A stretch of DNA of 64,000 nucleotides from Desulfobacterales bacterium (GTDB lineage Bacteria; Desulfobacterota; Desulfobacteria; Desulfobacterales; JAIPEE01), in assembly GCA_021737275.1 (NCBI GenBank), contig JAIPEE010000004.1:62001-126000 (forward strand). The letters are read 5' to 3'. The translations under genes were made by a program, and so were the position numbers. The notes under the pieces were generated by a model that saw nothing but the letters and a program-made list of their open reading frames with translations, had not been told where the DNA came from and did not search any database. Positions within the stretch are counted from its first letter, which is position 1. Each line of letters starts with the position of its first letter. Shown piece after piece: positions 14,064 to 22,575 of the stretch.

Positions 14064-16919
14064 TCACTCCGGCTTTATGATCAATATTGCAGCCTTATCA
14101 TTATCCAGATACTTTTTTGCCAGATCGGAAACCTCTTTAGCTGTTATTGCTGCATAATCGTCAAGAATGGAACGGCTCCATTCAATCTGCCGGGGATGCC
14201 TCACGGAACCGGTCACTACGGTATCAAGCCAGTAATCATTGGTCTTGATCATATCCCTGATGCCGGTCAGAACCGGGGCTTTTGCCCGCTCCAGTTCATC
14301 TTCGGGGATATCGCCTTTTGCAAGATCTGCAACAATCTTTTTTATCTCTGACACAACGAGATCAATCTGATCCGGTGAAAGCGGGACGTATGCCTTAAGT
14401 GACCCAAAATCCTTATAAGTTCTGCTTCCCCGGTTGAAGGCGAATACACTGTAAGCCACCCCCATCTCTTCTCTTATCCTCAATCGTAACCGTTCCGAAA
14501 GTACGGATGCCAGCGTGTTCAGACGACGCGTTCTCCGGATATCCCAAATATCTTCTGTCGGATAAGCGACAATTACCAGCGCTTTTTCCATACCGGTTTT
14601 AGCGGTGAGAATCTCTTTCTCACCGGCAGGAAGTTTTGGCAGGTCTGTTCTTTGCCGGGCCACAGTCTGTTTTCTGTCCGGTAGCGTGCCCAGGTATTTT
14701 GCCACATTTTCAATAATTGTATCTGTATCAAAATCTCCCACAACCGTAACTTCCAGGGGTGCCGTTTTTAAAGGTGGCTCAATCCAGGCTTTAATATCTT
14801 CTATGGAAAGGGCACTTAACTGTTCATAGGATGGAAATCCGAATCGGGTATCCCCACTGGCAAGAAATCTTCTGCCTTCCAGTGTCATCATGCCTTCAAC
14901 CGTTCCGATCTGGGATTTATATTCCTGATTCAGCCGTTCAAGAGACAGCAGATAAGCATCTTCACGAAATGCCGGATCCATAATCCGGGCATAAAGCAGT
15001 TCAAAAAGCAGCGGCGTCTCCTCAGGAATGGTCACACCGGAAAGCAGAAAGTGACTCCCGTCAACATCAAACCATGTCCCGGTTTTTTTCCCTGCAAGAG
15101 CACGATCAAGTTCATTTTTTGTAAGGGCGCCCAGACCGCTCTCATTAATAACAGCTGAAGAGAGGGTTCCAAGGCCCGGCTTATCAACCGGTTCATCAGA
15201 TCGACCGTTTCCAAATGTAATATTTATAAGAATCTCATCTACCTTAAAATCAGTTTTTTTAAGGTTCAGACGAACACCATTTTTAAAATCAATTTGCGTA
15301 ATGCCCAGATCTTCAATGGTCTCCTGTTTTATTATTTCCCCTGATGCATCCGGTACCGGAAGATACGGAAATGAAACGGCCTTTGCCTCTAACGGTTTTG
15401 ATACGGCAACAGCCAGGCTGGAATTGTACGCAGCCAGAATTTGTCCGGTTGCATCTTCATCTGTTTCATCAAGCTGAAGGTTACCGGTAAGCAGAATTAA
15501 TCTGTGATCCGGTGACCAGGTCTCCTGGAACGCCTGATGAACATCCTCAATTGTCAATTCTGCCAGAACAGGCGCAAACAGCGCCAGCTCCTGGCCCGGA
15601 GAGCTGAAAACTTTGTTGTAGTTAAGGCTTCTCATCAGCCTGCGAGCCAGTGTCTGGCTTTTTCTGGTTGGTGCTTTTTCCACAGCTGTTTCAAGTTGTG
15701 CCAGCGTATCTTTTTTGACACGATCCAGTTCCGATTGTGTAAAACCATAAGTCAGGGCAGTTCTCAATACCTGTTCAATCGATGCCAGAATATCTTCCCA
15801 CTTTTCAGGATCACCTTCAGCGGCAATTTCAGCATAATCGACAAAATTGAGGTAATGACCGGAACCGATTATGGCATCCGTAAATGGTGTGCCCGGTTTG
15901 CTGACCATTGTTTCCAGTCTGTTCTGGACAACTTGATCCGCAATATGGCGAACAAACATCTCTTTTCGGCGTGCAGCTGTATCTTCAACAGGACTGTTTT
16001 TTGTAGCAACTTCAATAGTTATGTTCGTGCTGCCGGCATCAGGTTCATAACGGTAAAAAGATTTTATGCCCTTATGGTCTATATCTCCGAATACAGGTTC
16101 AGGGCGAGCCGGTGCCCTTGCCTGTATATCGGCAAACCGTGATTCAACCATCGGAATAACATGATCTGCTTCAAAATCACCGGTGATAACCAGAACCATT
16201 TTTTCAGGACGATACCAGGTATCATAAAAATCCTTAAAGACAGAACGGTCCGCATTTTTCACAACATCCTCGGTGCCGATGATAATTCTTTTGGAAAAGA
16301 TAGAATCCGGAAGCTCAAATTTCAGTGCCTCAACATAACTTCTGTAAGATTCAGAATCCCGGTCCCGTTTTTCAGATAGAATAACTTCCCGCTCTTTTTC
16401 AATTTCAGTTTCCAGCAACAGCGCTCCTTCAGCATAATCTCCGAGAACGGTAAAACCTTTTTTAAAACTCTCGTCAGTACCATCCGGCAGAATGACATCA
16501 TAAACAGTTTCAATGAATCCGGTATGGGCATTCACATCAGCGCCGAAATCCATCCCGATGGACTGGAAAAATTTTACGAGGTCACCCGGCGCAAAGTTGG
16601 TGGAACCGTTAAAAAGCATGTGTTCAAGAAAATGGGCAATTCCTCGCTGATCATCAAGCTCATATATGGAACCGGCCTGAACATTAAGATGCATGCTGAC
16701 CCGACCAGGCGGGGTCTGGTTTGGCATCAGTATATATCTGAATCCATTATGAAACCGGCCATAAATAACTGCCGGGTCCGGCTCAAGATCACTTTTTTCG
16801 TGTGGCCAGGTTGGTGAAGCATATTGACCGGTTGTCGTGCAGGAGGAAAGGAATAACGACGTTAAAAAAAGAGTCGTAACAAGAATAAAAATAGTTGATC
16901 GCAAACACCTATTGATCAT
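14064..16919 (-). CDS. M16 family zinc peptidase, lipoprotein, PqqL/pitrilysin-like
   Basis: The protein is a full-length two-repeat M16 peptidase of about 950 residues. A lipoprotein signal ends at the lipobox LSSC about 27 residues in, so it is probably anchored in a membrane facing the periplasm. The inverted zinc motif HFLEH (HxxEH) followed by MLFNGS is in the first domain, with the downstream ligand region EREVILSEKRDR. The second half (LGTLSSAVINESG; MGVAYSVFAF) is the inactive partner repeat that closes the chamber and contributes the R/Y pair. It should degrade peptides in the periplasm. The ATG at 16919 sits nine bases from GGAG; the ATG at 16928 would directly abut that site. It has its own terminator. 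Confidence 0.9.
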   Translation of the reverse strand: MINRCLRSTIFILVTTLFLTSLFLSSCTTTGQYASPTWPHEKSDLEPDPAVIYGRFHNGFRYILMPNQTPPGRVSMHLNVQAGSIYELDDQRGIAHFLEHMLFNGSTNFAPGDLVKFFQSIGMDFGADVNAHTGFIETVYDVILPDGTDESFKKGFTVLGDYAEGALLLETEIEKEREVILSEKRDRDSESYRSYVEALKFELPDSIFSKRIIIGTEDVVKNADRSVFKDFYDTWYRPEKMVLVITGDFEADHVIPMVESRFADIQARAPARPEPVFGDIDHKGIKSFYRYEPDAGSTNITIEVATKNSPVEDTAARRKEMFVRHIADQVVQNRLETMVSKPGTPFTDAIIGSGHYLNFVDYAEIAAEGDPEKWEDILASIEQVLRTALTYGFTQSELDRVKKDTLAQLETAVEKAPTRKSQTLARRLMRSLNYNKVFSSPGQELALFAPVLAELTIEDVHQAFQETWSPDHRLILLTGNLQLDETDEDATGQILAAYNSSLAVAVSKPLEAKAVSFPYLPVPDASGEIIKQETIEDLGITQIDFKNGVRLNLKKTDFKVDEILINITFGNGRSDEPVDKPGLGTLSSAVINESGLGALTKNELDRALAGKKTGTWFDVDGSHFLLSGVTIPEETPLLFELLYARIMDPAFREDAYLLSLERLNQEYKSQIGTVEGMMTLEGRRFLASGDTRFGFPSYEQLSALSIEDIKAWIEPPLKTAPLEVTVVGDFDTDTIIENVAKYLGTLPDRKQTVARQRTDLPKLPAGEKEILTAKTGMEKALVIVAYPTEDIWDIRRTRRLNTLASVLSERLRLRIREEMGVAYSVFAFNRGSRTYKDFGSLKAYVPLSPDQIDLVVSEIKKIVADLAKGDIPEDELERAKAPVLTGIRDMIKTNDYWLDTVVTGSVRHPRQIEWSRSILDDYAAITAKEVSDLAKKYLDNDKAAILIIKPE

Positions 16920-17185
16920 GATGGTCATCTCCGTGATTGTATTGAATACTTGAAGCAGGCATTATAATAATAACGATTAATTTACTTGATAATAAGACAA
17001 CACTACCTAAAGTTCAAGGGAAGGATTTTATGGCCGGTCAAAAAAAGAGATTCTGAACAGGCCACTGAAGAAATTCCAAAAGTTTTCTACACCTCTTTTG
17101 TTGAAACATCCTGGGTGTTGTGTGTGATCTTTTTATAAAAAAATTGGGCGTTCCGGCTGGGAATAAAAATATATATCAATAAGGC

Positions 17186-17455
17186 TTATCTGATCTCTTC
17201 CGTGAATTTTTTGCTAATTTTAAACCTGGGAACCGCTCTTGCCGGGATCTTGACTTTTTCACCGGTTTTTGGATTACGACCATTTCTCGCATTTTGGTGG
17301 ATCGATTTAAATGTACCAAAACCTGAAATTTTTATGTCCTCGCCTTTTCCCAGAGATATAATAATATCCTCAAGAAAGCTTTCCACTAAAGCCCTTGCTG
17401 CTTTCTTATCTCCCAAATCATTTCAAATTTCATCAATCAGTTCTGCCTTATTCAT
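17186..17455 (-). CDS. IHF-alpha/HU-like DNA-binding protein, interrupted by an in-frame TGA (possible pseudogene)
   Basis: From the ATG at 17455 the frame gives MNKAELIDEI, then TGA at codon 11 (17425-17423), then NDLGDKKAARALVESFL and the rest of a standard HU/IHF monomer. Landmarks include KISGFGTF and GRNPKTG in the DNA-binding arm. Without the TGA it would be about 89 residues, the normal family length, and the peptide on both sides of the TGA matches the family's first helix. It is closest to IHF alpha. Possible readings are a nonsense mutation, a sequencing error, readthrough, or a shortened product from the TTG at 17416, which would lack most of helix 1. It lies 22 bases after the DksA/TraR-type gene on the same strand. 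Confidence 0.7.
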
Positions 17456-17477
17456 ATTTTTCTTTCTTTTCTTGTTA

Positions 17478-17837
17478 TCACCCGAAAGCTTTTTCGAGTG
17501 ATTCGGATCTGTTTTTACATTGAATACAGAAGGATGTTACCGGTCTTGCCTTAAGCCTTTCAATTGAGATGTCTTCGCCGCACATATCACAAATCCCATA
17601 TGTCCCGTCATCTATCCTGTCGAGTGCCTGGATAATTTTCTTAATAAGCCTGCTTTCTCTGTCTCTGATTCTGAGTTTGAAACTATAGTCAATATGTAAT
17701 GTCGCCTTATCAATAAGATCAGATGCTTCCATGGATGAAGACCGAATCTCATCGACAGTCATGTTTGCCATTTCCATAAGTTCATTAAGTTGTTGATTCA
17801 GTAAGTTCTCAAAAAAAATTAAATCACTTTCTTCCAT
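17478..17837 (-). CDS. DksA/TraR-family zinc-finger transcription regulator
   Basis: The 119-residue protein has an N-terminal coiled-coil hairpin region and a C-terminal four-cysteine zinc finger: CDMCGEDIS and FCIQCKN. In the DksA family such proteins enter the RNA polymerase secondary channel and change promoter kinetics, often with ppGpp. The two acidic tip residues typical of DksA are not obvious, so it may belong to the TraR/YocK-like branch. The gene starts two bases after the stop codon of a small cysteine-containing hypothetical and precedes the damaged IHF-like gene, so these are probably one transcript. Confidence 0.88.
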   Translation of the reverse strand: MEESDLIFFENLLNQQLNELMEMANMTVDEIRSSSMEASDLIDKATLHIDYSFKLRIRDRESRLIKKIIQALDRIDDGTYGICDMCGEDISIERLKARPVTSFCIQCKNRSESLEKAFG

Positions 17838-17839
17838 AG

Positions 17840-18106
17840 CTATCTCCCAAGCTCATTAAACGTTTCTTTTTCTATCTCCACCGGAGAAATATTTATCGCC
17901 TGTTTTACTGCCTCACCACAGTGATCAAGAACATTTTCCGATTTAAAAATAATACAGTCTTTACACCAGTAACGAATATTTCCCTTCCGAAATATGTCCT
18001 CACAGGAACTTCGAAAATAGTGTTTATTCTGATCCTTCGGGCAAGAAATTAACTCCGGATAATTTATTGACATTGTTTTAAATATATACCCCCGCTTTGC
18101 TTTCAT
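17840..18106 (-). CDS. Small cysteine-containing hypothetical protein
   Basis: I do not recognise this protein. It has about 88 residues from the chosen ATG at 18106 and contains five cysteines, three of them in LISCPKD and YWCKDC, which could form a small zinc or redox site together with the SSC and DHC cysteines. No signal peptide or membrane segment is visible. Start choice is weak: an ATG at 18073 (MSINYPEL) and a longer frame reaching 18178, inside the upstream gene, are alternatives, and none has a clear ribosome site. The stop codon lies two bases from the DksA/TraR-type start, which argues for coupling with it. Confidence 0.55.
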   Translation of the reverse strand: MKAKRGYIFKTMSINYPELISCPKDQNKHYFRSSCEDIFRKGNIRYWCKDCIIFKSENVLDHCGEAVKQAINISPVEIEKETFNELGR

Positions 18107-18125
18107 AGGTTTAATTCTAAAATGA

Positions 18126-18428
18126 TTATTCCGTGTGTTCTTCAAAATGGCTGACGGTAATGAAAAAATCGCCCTCACTCTCAGAAGCTTCTCCTGTTAC
18201 ACTTACTTCAAGGCCGATATAATTTAAAAAAAGTTCATCGCCTATTTCTGTTTCATCAATGAAATAAATCAGGCCGTCAGATGTAATAATTTCCCTCTGA
18301 TCACTGACGACTCCAACTATAGTAATTTCTTCAATAGTTTCCTGGGCAACAGCCATATTGGAAAAGCTAAAAATCATTAATAATGCCAAGGAGATAATAG
18401 TTATCACTGACATTTTTCTGTTATTCAT
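18126..18428 (-). CDS. Small secreted hypothetical protein, possible beta-barrel (OB-like)
   Basis: The ATG at 18428 is preceded by GGAG at a good distance, and an earlier frame start at 18473 lacks one. The ~100-residue product begins with a clear Sec signal peptide (MNNRKMSVITII, hydrophobic core, cleavage near AVAQ). The mature part is a short run of beta strands (ITIVGVVSDQREIIT, GLEVSVTGEAS, FFITVSHF) with many acidic residues, in the manner of small periplasmic OB-fold domains. No family can be named with confidence. It precedes the small cysteine protein and the DksA/TraR-type gene on the same strand with 19 bases between. Confidence 0.65.
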   Translation of the reverse strand: MNNRKMSVITIISLALLMIFSFSNMAVAQETIEEITIVGVVSDQREIITSDGLIYFIDETEIGDELFLNYIGLEVSVTGEASESEGDFFITVSHFEEHTE

Positions 18429-18865
18429 TCTTGCGTCTCCGTTATTTAAAAGCGTGTTTTTGTTATGGGCCAAACAGTTTCCGGTTTTATTCCCAAAAGC
18501 TTATGGCCCCAATAAAGGCAGATTAATCACAGCAATAGACATGCCAAATACATAGATGGTTGAAATTATTAAAAGTTAGTATTATATATTGTAATTTTAT
18601 AAGAACCAATAGTTCTGAAATAGCCTGAAAAAATTAATCGGATTGGAATCCCGACTGGACTATTTTATAAAATATTGATTTTACTACAATTAAAAAAAAG
18701 AATCGTCGGTTCTGCTTATTGGTCATATAGAGAATATGAAGTTCTTTTTTATGTGTTACGTGAGTTATTTGTTTGATAAACACATTTATCATTATTATAG
18801 TTATGAAATAAGAATTTAATTTCTGAAACATTTGATCTATATCCTTATAAAATACGGAAATAACA
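18429..18865. other. AT-rich divergent intergenic region
   Basis: About 435 bases separate the divergent small secreted protein gene and the sigma-54 activator gene. The region is very AT-rich and should contain both promoters. A 65-codon frame on the minus strand (18634-18831) has no ribosome site and no recognisable content. I see no repeat or RNA structure. Confidence 0.4.
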
Positions 18866-20296
18866 ATGAAAAATGTTCTGGTGGCCAGCTATAAACATAC
18901 GCCTTATCGCATTATTAAGGAAAGTCTCCCCTCCGGATATACGGTAGACACAGCGCAGAATAAAAGTATGTGCTTGGAAATGTTTCATAAAAAACGTTAT
19001 GATTTGTTATTTATTGATTTAAAATTATTGCTTGAACATCATTCCGAAACCGGTTTTAAGTCAGCCCTAAAACCCTTCCGGCATATTTATCCAACTGCCG
19101 CTGTTATTATTATGACACCAAACGAGCAAATTCGACAGGCCGTCATGGCAGTTAAAGCCGGCGTAAAGGATTATCTGACATACCCGGTAACCCATGCGGA
19201 AGTTAAACTTTTGGCAGAAAACATTCAGGAATCATTAATTGTCCAATCTGAAATAAATTATCTGAGAGACCGGTTCTGGAACAGAGAAATTGTCGATCTT
19301 ATTCAGACCAGAAGCCCCTTAATGAAGCGCGTTTATGAAAAGGTCAAGTCTGTCGCTGTGACTAAAAGCACGGTCCTGATAACCGGTGAAACCGGCACCG
19401 GTAAAAGTGTACTGGCAAATTTAATACACCAGCACAGTAGCCGTAAGGACAATCCGTTTATCAGTATTCATTGCGGCGCAATCCCCGATACGCTGGTGGA
19501 AAGTGAATTGTTTGGTCATGAAAAAGGAGCTTTTACCGGAGCTATAAAAAGGAAGCTCGGGAAATTTGAGATTGCAGAAAGCGGCACCATTTTTCTGGAT
19601 GAAATTGGAACCGTCACGCCATCCGCCCAGGTAAAACTTTTGCAGGTTTTACAAGATGGCACTTTTCAAAGAGTTGGCGGAGAAGAGACCATTCATGCCG
19701 ATGTCAGGGTAATATCTGCAACCAATACCAATTTGGACGAGATGTGTGAATCCGGCAAATTCAGAAATGATCTTTATTACCGTCTGAACGTATTTCCCAT
19801 TGATATCCCGCCACTCAGGGACAGGATTGAAGACATAACAATTATTGCCGATTCCTTTTTGAAAAAGTTAAATAAGTTCAATTTAAAGGAGATTTATGAT
19901 ATCCATCCTGAAGTACTGGAAGCGCTGATTCGCTACCCATGGCCGGGGAACATCCGCGAGATGGAAAATCTTATCGAGCGTGCCTATATCCTTGAACAGT
20001 CAGACATTCTTACACCTGAAAGTTTTCCCAGAGAGTTTACTGAATCTGAAAAATTGACACCATCACTACATGTGGATCATTCGATAACACTTGGTGTGTA
20101 TCGTAAAAAAGCTGTTGAAAATATTGAAAAGACCTATCTTGAATATATGTTATCATTTAATAAGGGGAAAATTAATGATACCGCCTCTTCATCTGGAATA
20201 ACAACGCGCCAGCTCCACAAGCTCATGAAAAAACATGGGATCCGGAAGGAGGATTTTAAAGAAAAAAATTATAAATACCGGTTAAAAACCGGCTGA
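18866..20296 (+). CDS. Sigma-54-dependent transcription activator with degenerate receiver domain
   Basis: The 476-residue protein has a receiver-like domain (1-~120), an AAA+ sigma-54 interaction domain (~140-375) and a Fis-type helix-turn-helix (~425-460). The AAA+ part is complete: Walker A GETGTGKS, the sigma-54-contacting loop GAFTGA, FLDEIGTV as Walker B and the sensor regions. The receiver is abnormal. Asp51 is in the phospho-acceptor position and T84 is kept, but the N-terminal acidic pair is absent (VASYKHT) and the conserved Lys is Tyr106 (YLTYP). It therefore probably does not respond to phosphorylation in the usual way. No kinase gene is adjacent. The C-terminal helix region (ITTRQLHKLMKKHG) reads as the recognition helix. 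It is monocistronic, facing the glycosyltransferase gene. Confidence 0.88.
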   Translation: MKNVLVASYKHTPYRIIKESLPSGYTVDTAQNKSMCLEMFHKKRYDLLFIDLKLLLEHHSETGFKSALKPFRHIYPTAAVIIMTPNEQIRQAVMAVKAGVKDYLTYPVTHAEVKLLAENIQESLIVQSEINYLRDRFWNREIVDLIQTRSPLMKRVYEKVKSVAVTKSTVLITGETGTGKSVLANLIHQHSSRKDNPFISIHCGAIPDTLVESELFGHEKGAFTGAIKRKLGKFEIAESGTIFLDEIGTVTPSAQVKLLQVLQDGTFQRVGGEETIHADVRVISATNTNLDEMCESGKFRNDLYYRLNVFPIDIPPLRDRIEDITIIADSFLKKLNKFNLKEIYDIHPEVLEALIRYPWPGNIREMENLIERAYILEQSDILTPESFPREFTESEKLTPSLHVDHSITLGVYRKKAVENIEKTYLEYMLSFNKGKINDTASSSGITTRQLHKLMKKHGIRKEDFKEKNYKYRLKTG

Positions 20297-20367
20297 CAAA
20301 AAAACTGTTATAGCAGGATAATAATGTGGGGCGCTTCCGGTATGGCGGTCAAATTTAATTACATTTT

Positions 20368-21630
20368 CTAATTGTCCACCCCAAAGAATTTTGAAATCAG
20401 AAAATTAAGACTTCTTCTCAGGGTTGCATATGAGTAATGACGTAGCGCTATCCGGTAGTTATGTTCCACAATCTTTTTGGCTAATTCAGGATTCGTAAGG
20501 ATGTCTAATGCTTTTTCAACTGTTTTGGGGGTTATGAAACCATCCATGACAACAACATCAAATCCATGCGGTTCAATATCCCGTGCAAAAATGGCATAGC
20601 GGTTGATCAGTAGCGGTTTCTTGAAATAAACCGCTTCAAGGAAGGCATTCCCAAAACCTTCATACATACTGGGGAAAGTGATAAAATCTGCATGGGGATA
20701 GATATCCCATAAAGAGTGACGATCTTTGTCCCTTGCGCGAAAATTCCAGGGGTCCTTGATACAGGTATCGATCAGCCGCATATCCACATCAACATCTTCA
20801 GCATAATTTTTCAGCCATTCAACATATTCAAAACCTTCATCACCGGCCTCATGGGAAATAAACAGTTTACAATGCGGATTATCCAGCTCACTGACCAGTT
20901 CAATAGCATGCTCAATACCCTTCCGTTGAACAATTCGGGTTGGCTGGAGAATCATTTTATCTTCCGGTGAGAGTCCAATTGTCTCACGGAGCTTTACGCT
21001 TCTTTCACGTTCAATATGTGGTGGTTTTTCAAAATTAAGAACATTGGGAATAATGGTTGATGAAATACCCTGTCGATGAGCCAGCTCTTCATGGGCAACC
21101 GAGTTTATGACAACATGTTCAATATTGGGCAGGCTTGGTGGAAATGCCATCCCGATATAATCGCCAATGGCGTTTAGTAAAAATCGGGTTCTTTCCCAGT
21201 AAAAATCATGGTGGTGTGCAATACAGGGAATCTGCAATTCCGCAATCGTTTCGGTCAGGGCCATGCCCAGAGGTACCTGCATGGGAATAGCGAGAGCATT
21301 CTGAACAATGAGCATATCAATTGAAAATCGTTCTATAAAAATTCGAAGCTGTTTTTTCAGATAAACTTTCAGGTCCTGGATATCATTTGTGACCGTTAGT
21401 GTCCGTGCTTGTTTCCCGAAAATCCGATCATTGATTTTTATGTTAGTTGCATGTTGAAAATGTGCTTCTTTGACAAGCATCGATCTTTTCGGATCCATAT
21501 CAAGCTCACCGGCAAACCAGAAACATTTATAATCGTTTTCCGTAAGTACTTCCGCCCACTTTCTGGCTTCAAGAGAGACACCGTCAACGCCGGCAAAGCG
21601 GGTTGAAACAAAACCAATGTTTTTTCCCAC
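20368..21630 (-). CDS. GT4-type glycosyltransferase
   Basis: The 420-residue protein has a GT-B fold. The N-terminal domain starts with the glycine loop of GT4 enzymes (NIGFVSTRFAGVDGVSLEA), and the C-terminal donor-binding domain has PTRIVQRKGIEHAIELV and the E-x7-E motif in FPSMYEGFGNAFLEAVYF. It should transfer a sugar from a nucleotide-sugar donor to an unknown acceptor. An AHHHDFYWER segment in the N-terminal domain is a notable acceptor-side feature. It has no sugar-synthesis neighbours and is separated from the 2-oxoacid oxidoreductase operon by 90 bases, so it may share that transcript. Confidence 0.88.
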   Translation of the reverse strand: MGKNIGFVSTRFAGVDGVSLEARKWAEVLTENDYKCFWFAGELDMDPKRSMLVKEAHFQHATNIKINDRIFGKQARTLTVTNDIQDLKVYLKKQLRIFIERFSIDMLIVQNALAIPMQVPLGMALTETIAELQIPCIAHHHDFYWERTRFLLNAIGDYIGMAFPPSLPNIEHVVINSVAHEELAHRQGISSTIIPNVLNFEKPPHIERERSVKLRETIGLSPEDKMILQPTRIVQRKGIEHAIELVSELDNPHCKLFISHEAGDEGFEYVEWLKNYAEDVDVDMRLIDTCIKDPWNFRARDKDRHSLWDIYPHADFITFPSMYEGFGNAFLEAVYFKKPLLINRYAIFARDIEPHGFDVVVMDGFITPKTVEKALDILTNPELAKKIVEHNYRIALRHYSYATLRRSLNFLISKFFGVDN

Positions 21631-21720
21631 GGCAAAACTCCTTTTTTCATCAGCGCTATCAGGCTTTTAAGCAGGTGAATGAATTATATGAAAGTCATCA
21701 TAATCCGGATAATACAAATA

Positions 21721-22563
21721 TTAACTTTGGGTTTCTCTGATGATTTCCATATATGACGGCCGTTTCTTGTCCTGATAAAAGATACCGGTAATAAGACGCG
21801 GAATTTCAGCCAACCGGAGTGCTGACTCAAAACTGGTCTGATCATGAACCGGCTCTATGGGTTCTACAGTACCGTTTAATCGTCCCCAGGTAATGTTGGT
21901 TTTATCAAAGGTAACGCAGGGCGTTACGATATGAATAAAGCTGAAGCCCTTGTGAGTAATAGCCTGCCTGAAAACATCTTTCATACCGTCAACATCACCG
22001 GCATAACATCGTGCAACAAAGGATGCACCATATGCCAGTGCGAGCGACACCGGTTTTAACGGCGTATCCGGATTTCCTTTTAGATGGGAATTCGTTGCCT
22101 GATTCAGGGGCGTTGTGGGCGATGTCTGCCCCTTGGTTAAACCGTAAATGGAATTGTCGAACAGAAACAGTGTAATATCAACATTTCTTCTGATGGTATG
22201 GGGCAGGTGGCCGCCGCCGATACCTAATGCATCTCCGTCTCCGGCGACTGCAAAAACAGTCAGTTCCTCTCTGGAAAGTTTTATGCCGGCGGCAATGGGC
22301 AGGGACCTTCCATGAACGGTATGGAATCCATAGACATCCATAAAAATCGGATAACGACCGGCACAACCGATACCGCTGACGACACACACCTCTTCTTTTT
22401 TTAACTGAAGATCATTACAGGTCTGAACAATGGCATGGGTAATGCCGAAATACCCGCATCCGGGACACCATGTGGGCAGCTGCGATGTACGATAGTCCAG
22501 AAATCCCTGTTTTTTTACCGCTTCAAGTTCTTCATCCAGATAACTATTCTTTAAAATATCCAT
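21721..22563 (-). CDS. korB: 2-oxoacid:ferredoxin oxidoreductase, beta (TPP) subunit
   Basis: The ~280-residue protein is the thiamine-diphosphate subunit of a 2-oxoacid:acceptor oxidoreductase. It has the N-terminal cluster-binding Cys segment WCPGCGYFG, the conserved GIGCAGRYP and the TPP/Mg motif GDGDALGIGGGHLPH...NVDITLFLFDN. The subunit layout (beta plus fused gamma-alpha) matches 2-oxoglutarate or related KorAB enzymes. The substrate cannot be fixed from sequence alone. The ATG at 22563 follows TGGAG at the right spacing; the GTG at 22569 overlaps that site. It is the last gene of a leftward four-gene operon. Confidence 0.88.
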   Translation of the reverse strand: MDILKNSYLDEELEAVKKQGFLDYRTSQLPTWCPGCGYFGITHAIVQTCNDLQLKKEEVCVVSGIGCAGRYPIFMDVYGFHTVHGRSLPIAAGIKLSREELTVFAVAGDGDALGIGGGHLPHTIRRNVDITLFLFDNSIYGLTKGQTSPTTPLNQATNSHLKGNPDTPLKPVSLALAYGASFVARCYAGDVDGMKDVFRQAITHKGFSFIHIVTPCVTFDKTNITWGRLNGTVEPIEPVHDQTSFESALRLAEIPRLITGIFYQDKKRPSYMEIIRETQS

Positions 22564-22575
22564 TATCACTCCAGT

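Noticed and set aside
17423-17425. Selenocysteine reading of the TGA in the IHF-alpha-like gene
   Set aside because: No hairpin typical of a bacterial selenocysteine insertion element is visible just after the codon, and HU/IHF proteins have no redox function that would need it. Mutation or sequence error is simpler.
18634-18831. 65-codon minus-strand frame in the AT-rich gap before the sigma-54 activator gene
   Set aside because: No ribosome site, no recognisable content, and the composition fits random AT-rich DNA.
20275-20296. Hairpin CCGGTT-AAA-AACCGG at the end of the sigma-54 activator gene
   Set aside because: The loop has only three bases and it lies inside the coding end, with no T-run directly after it, so a terminator role is doubtful.
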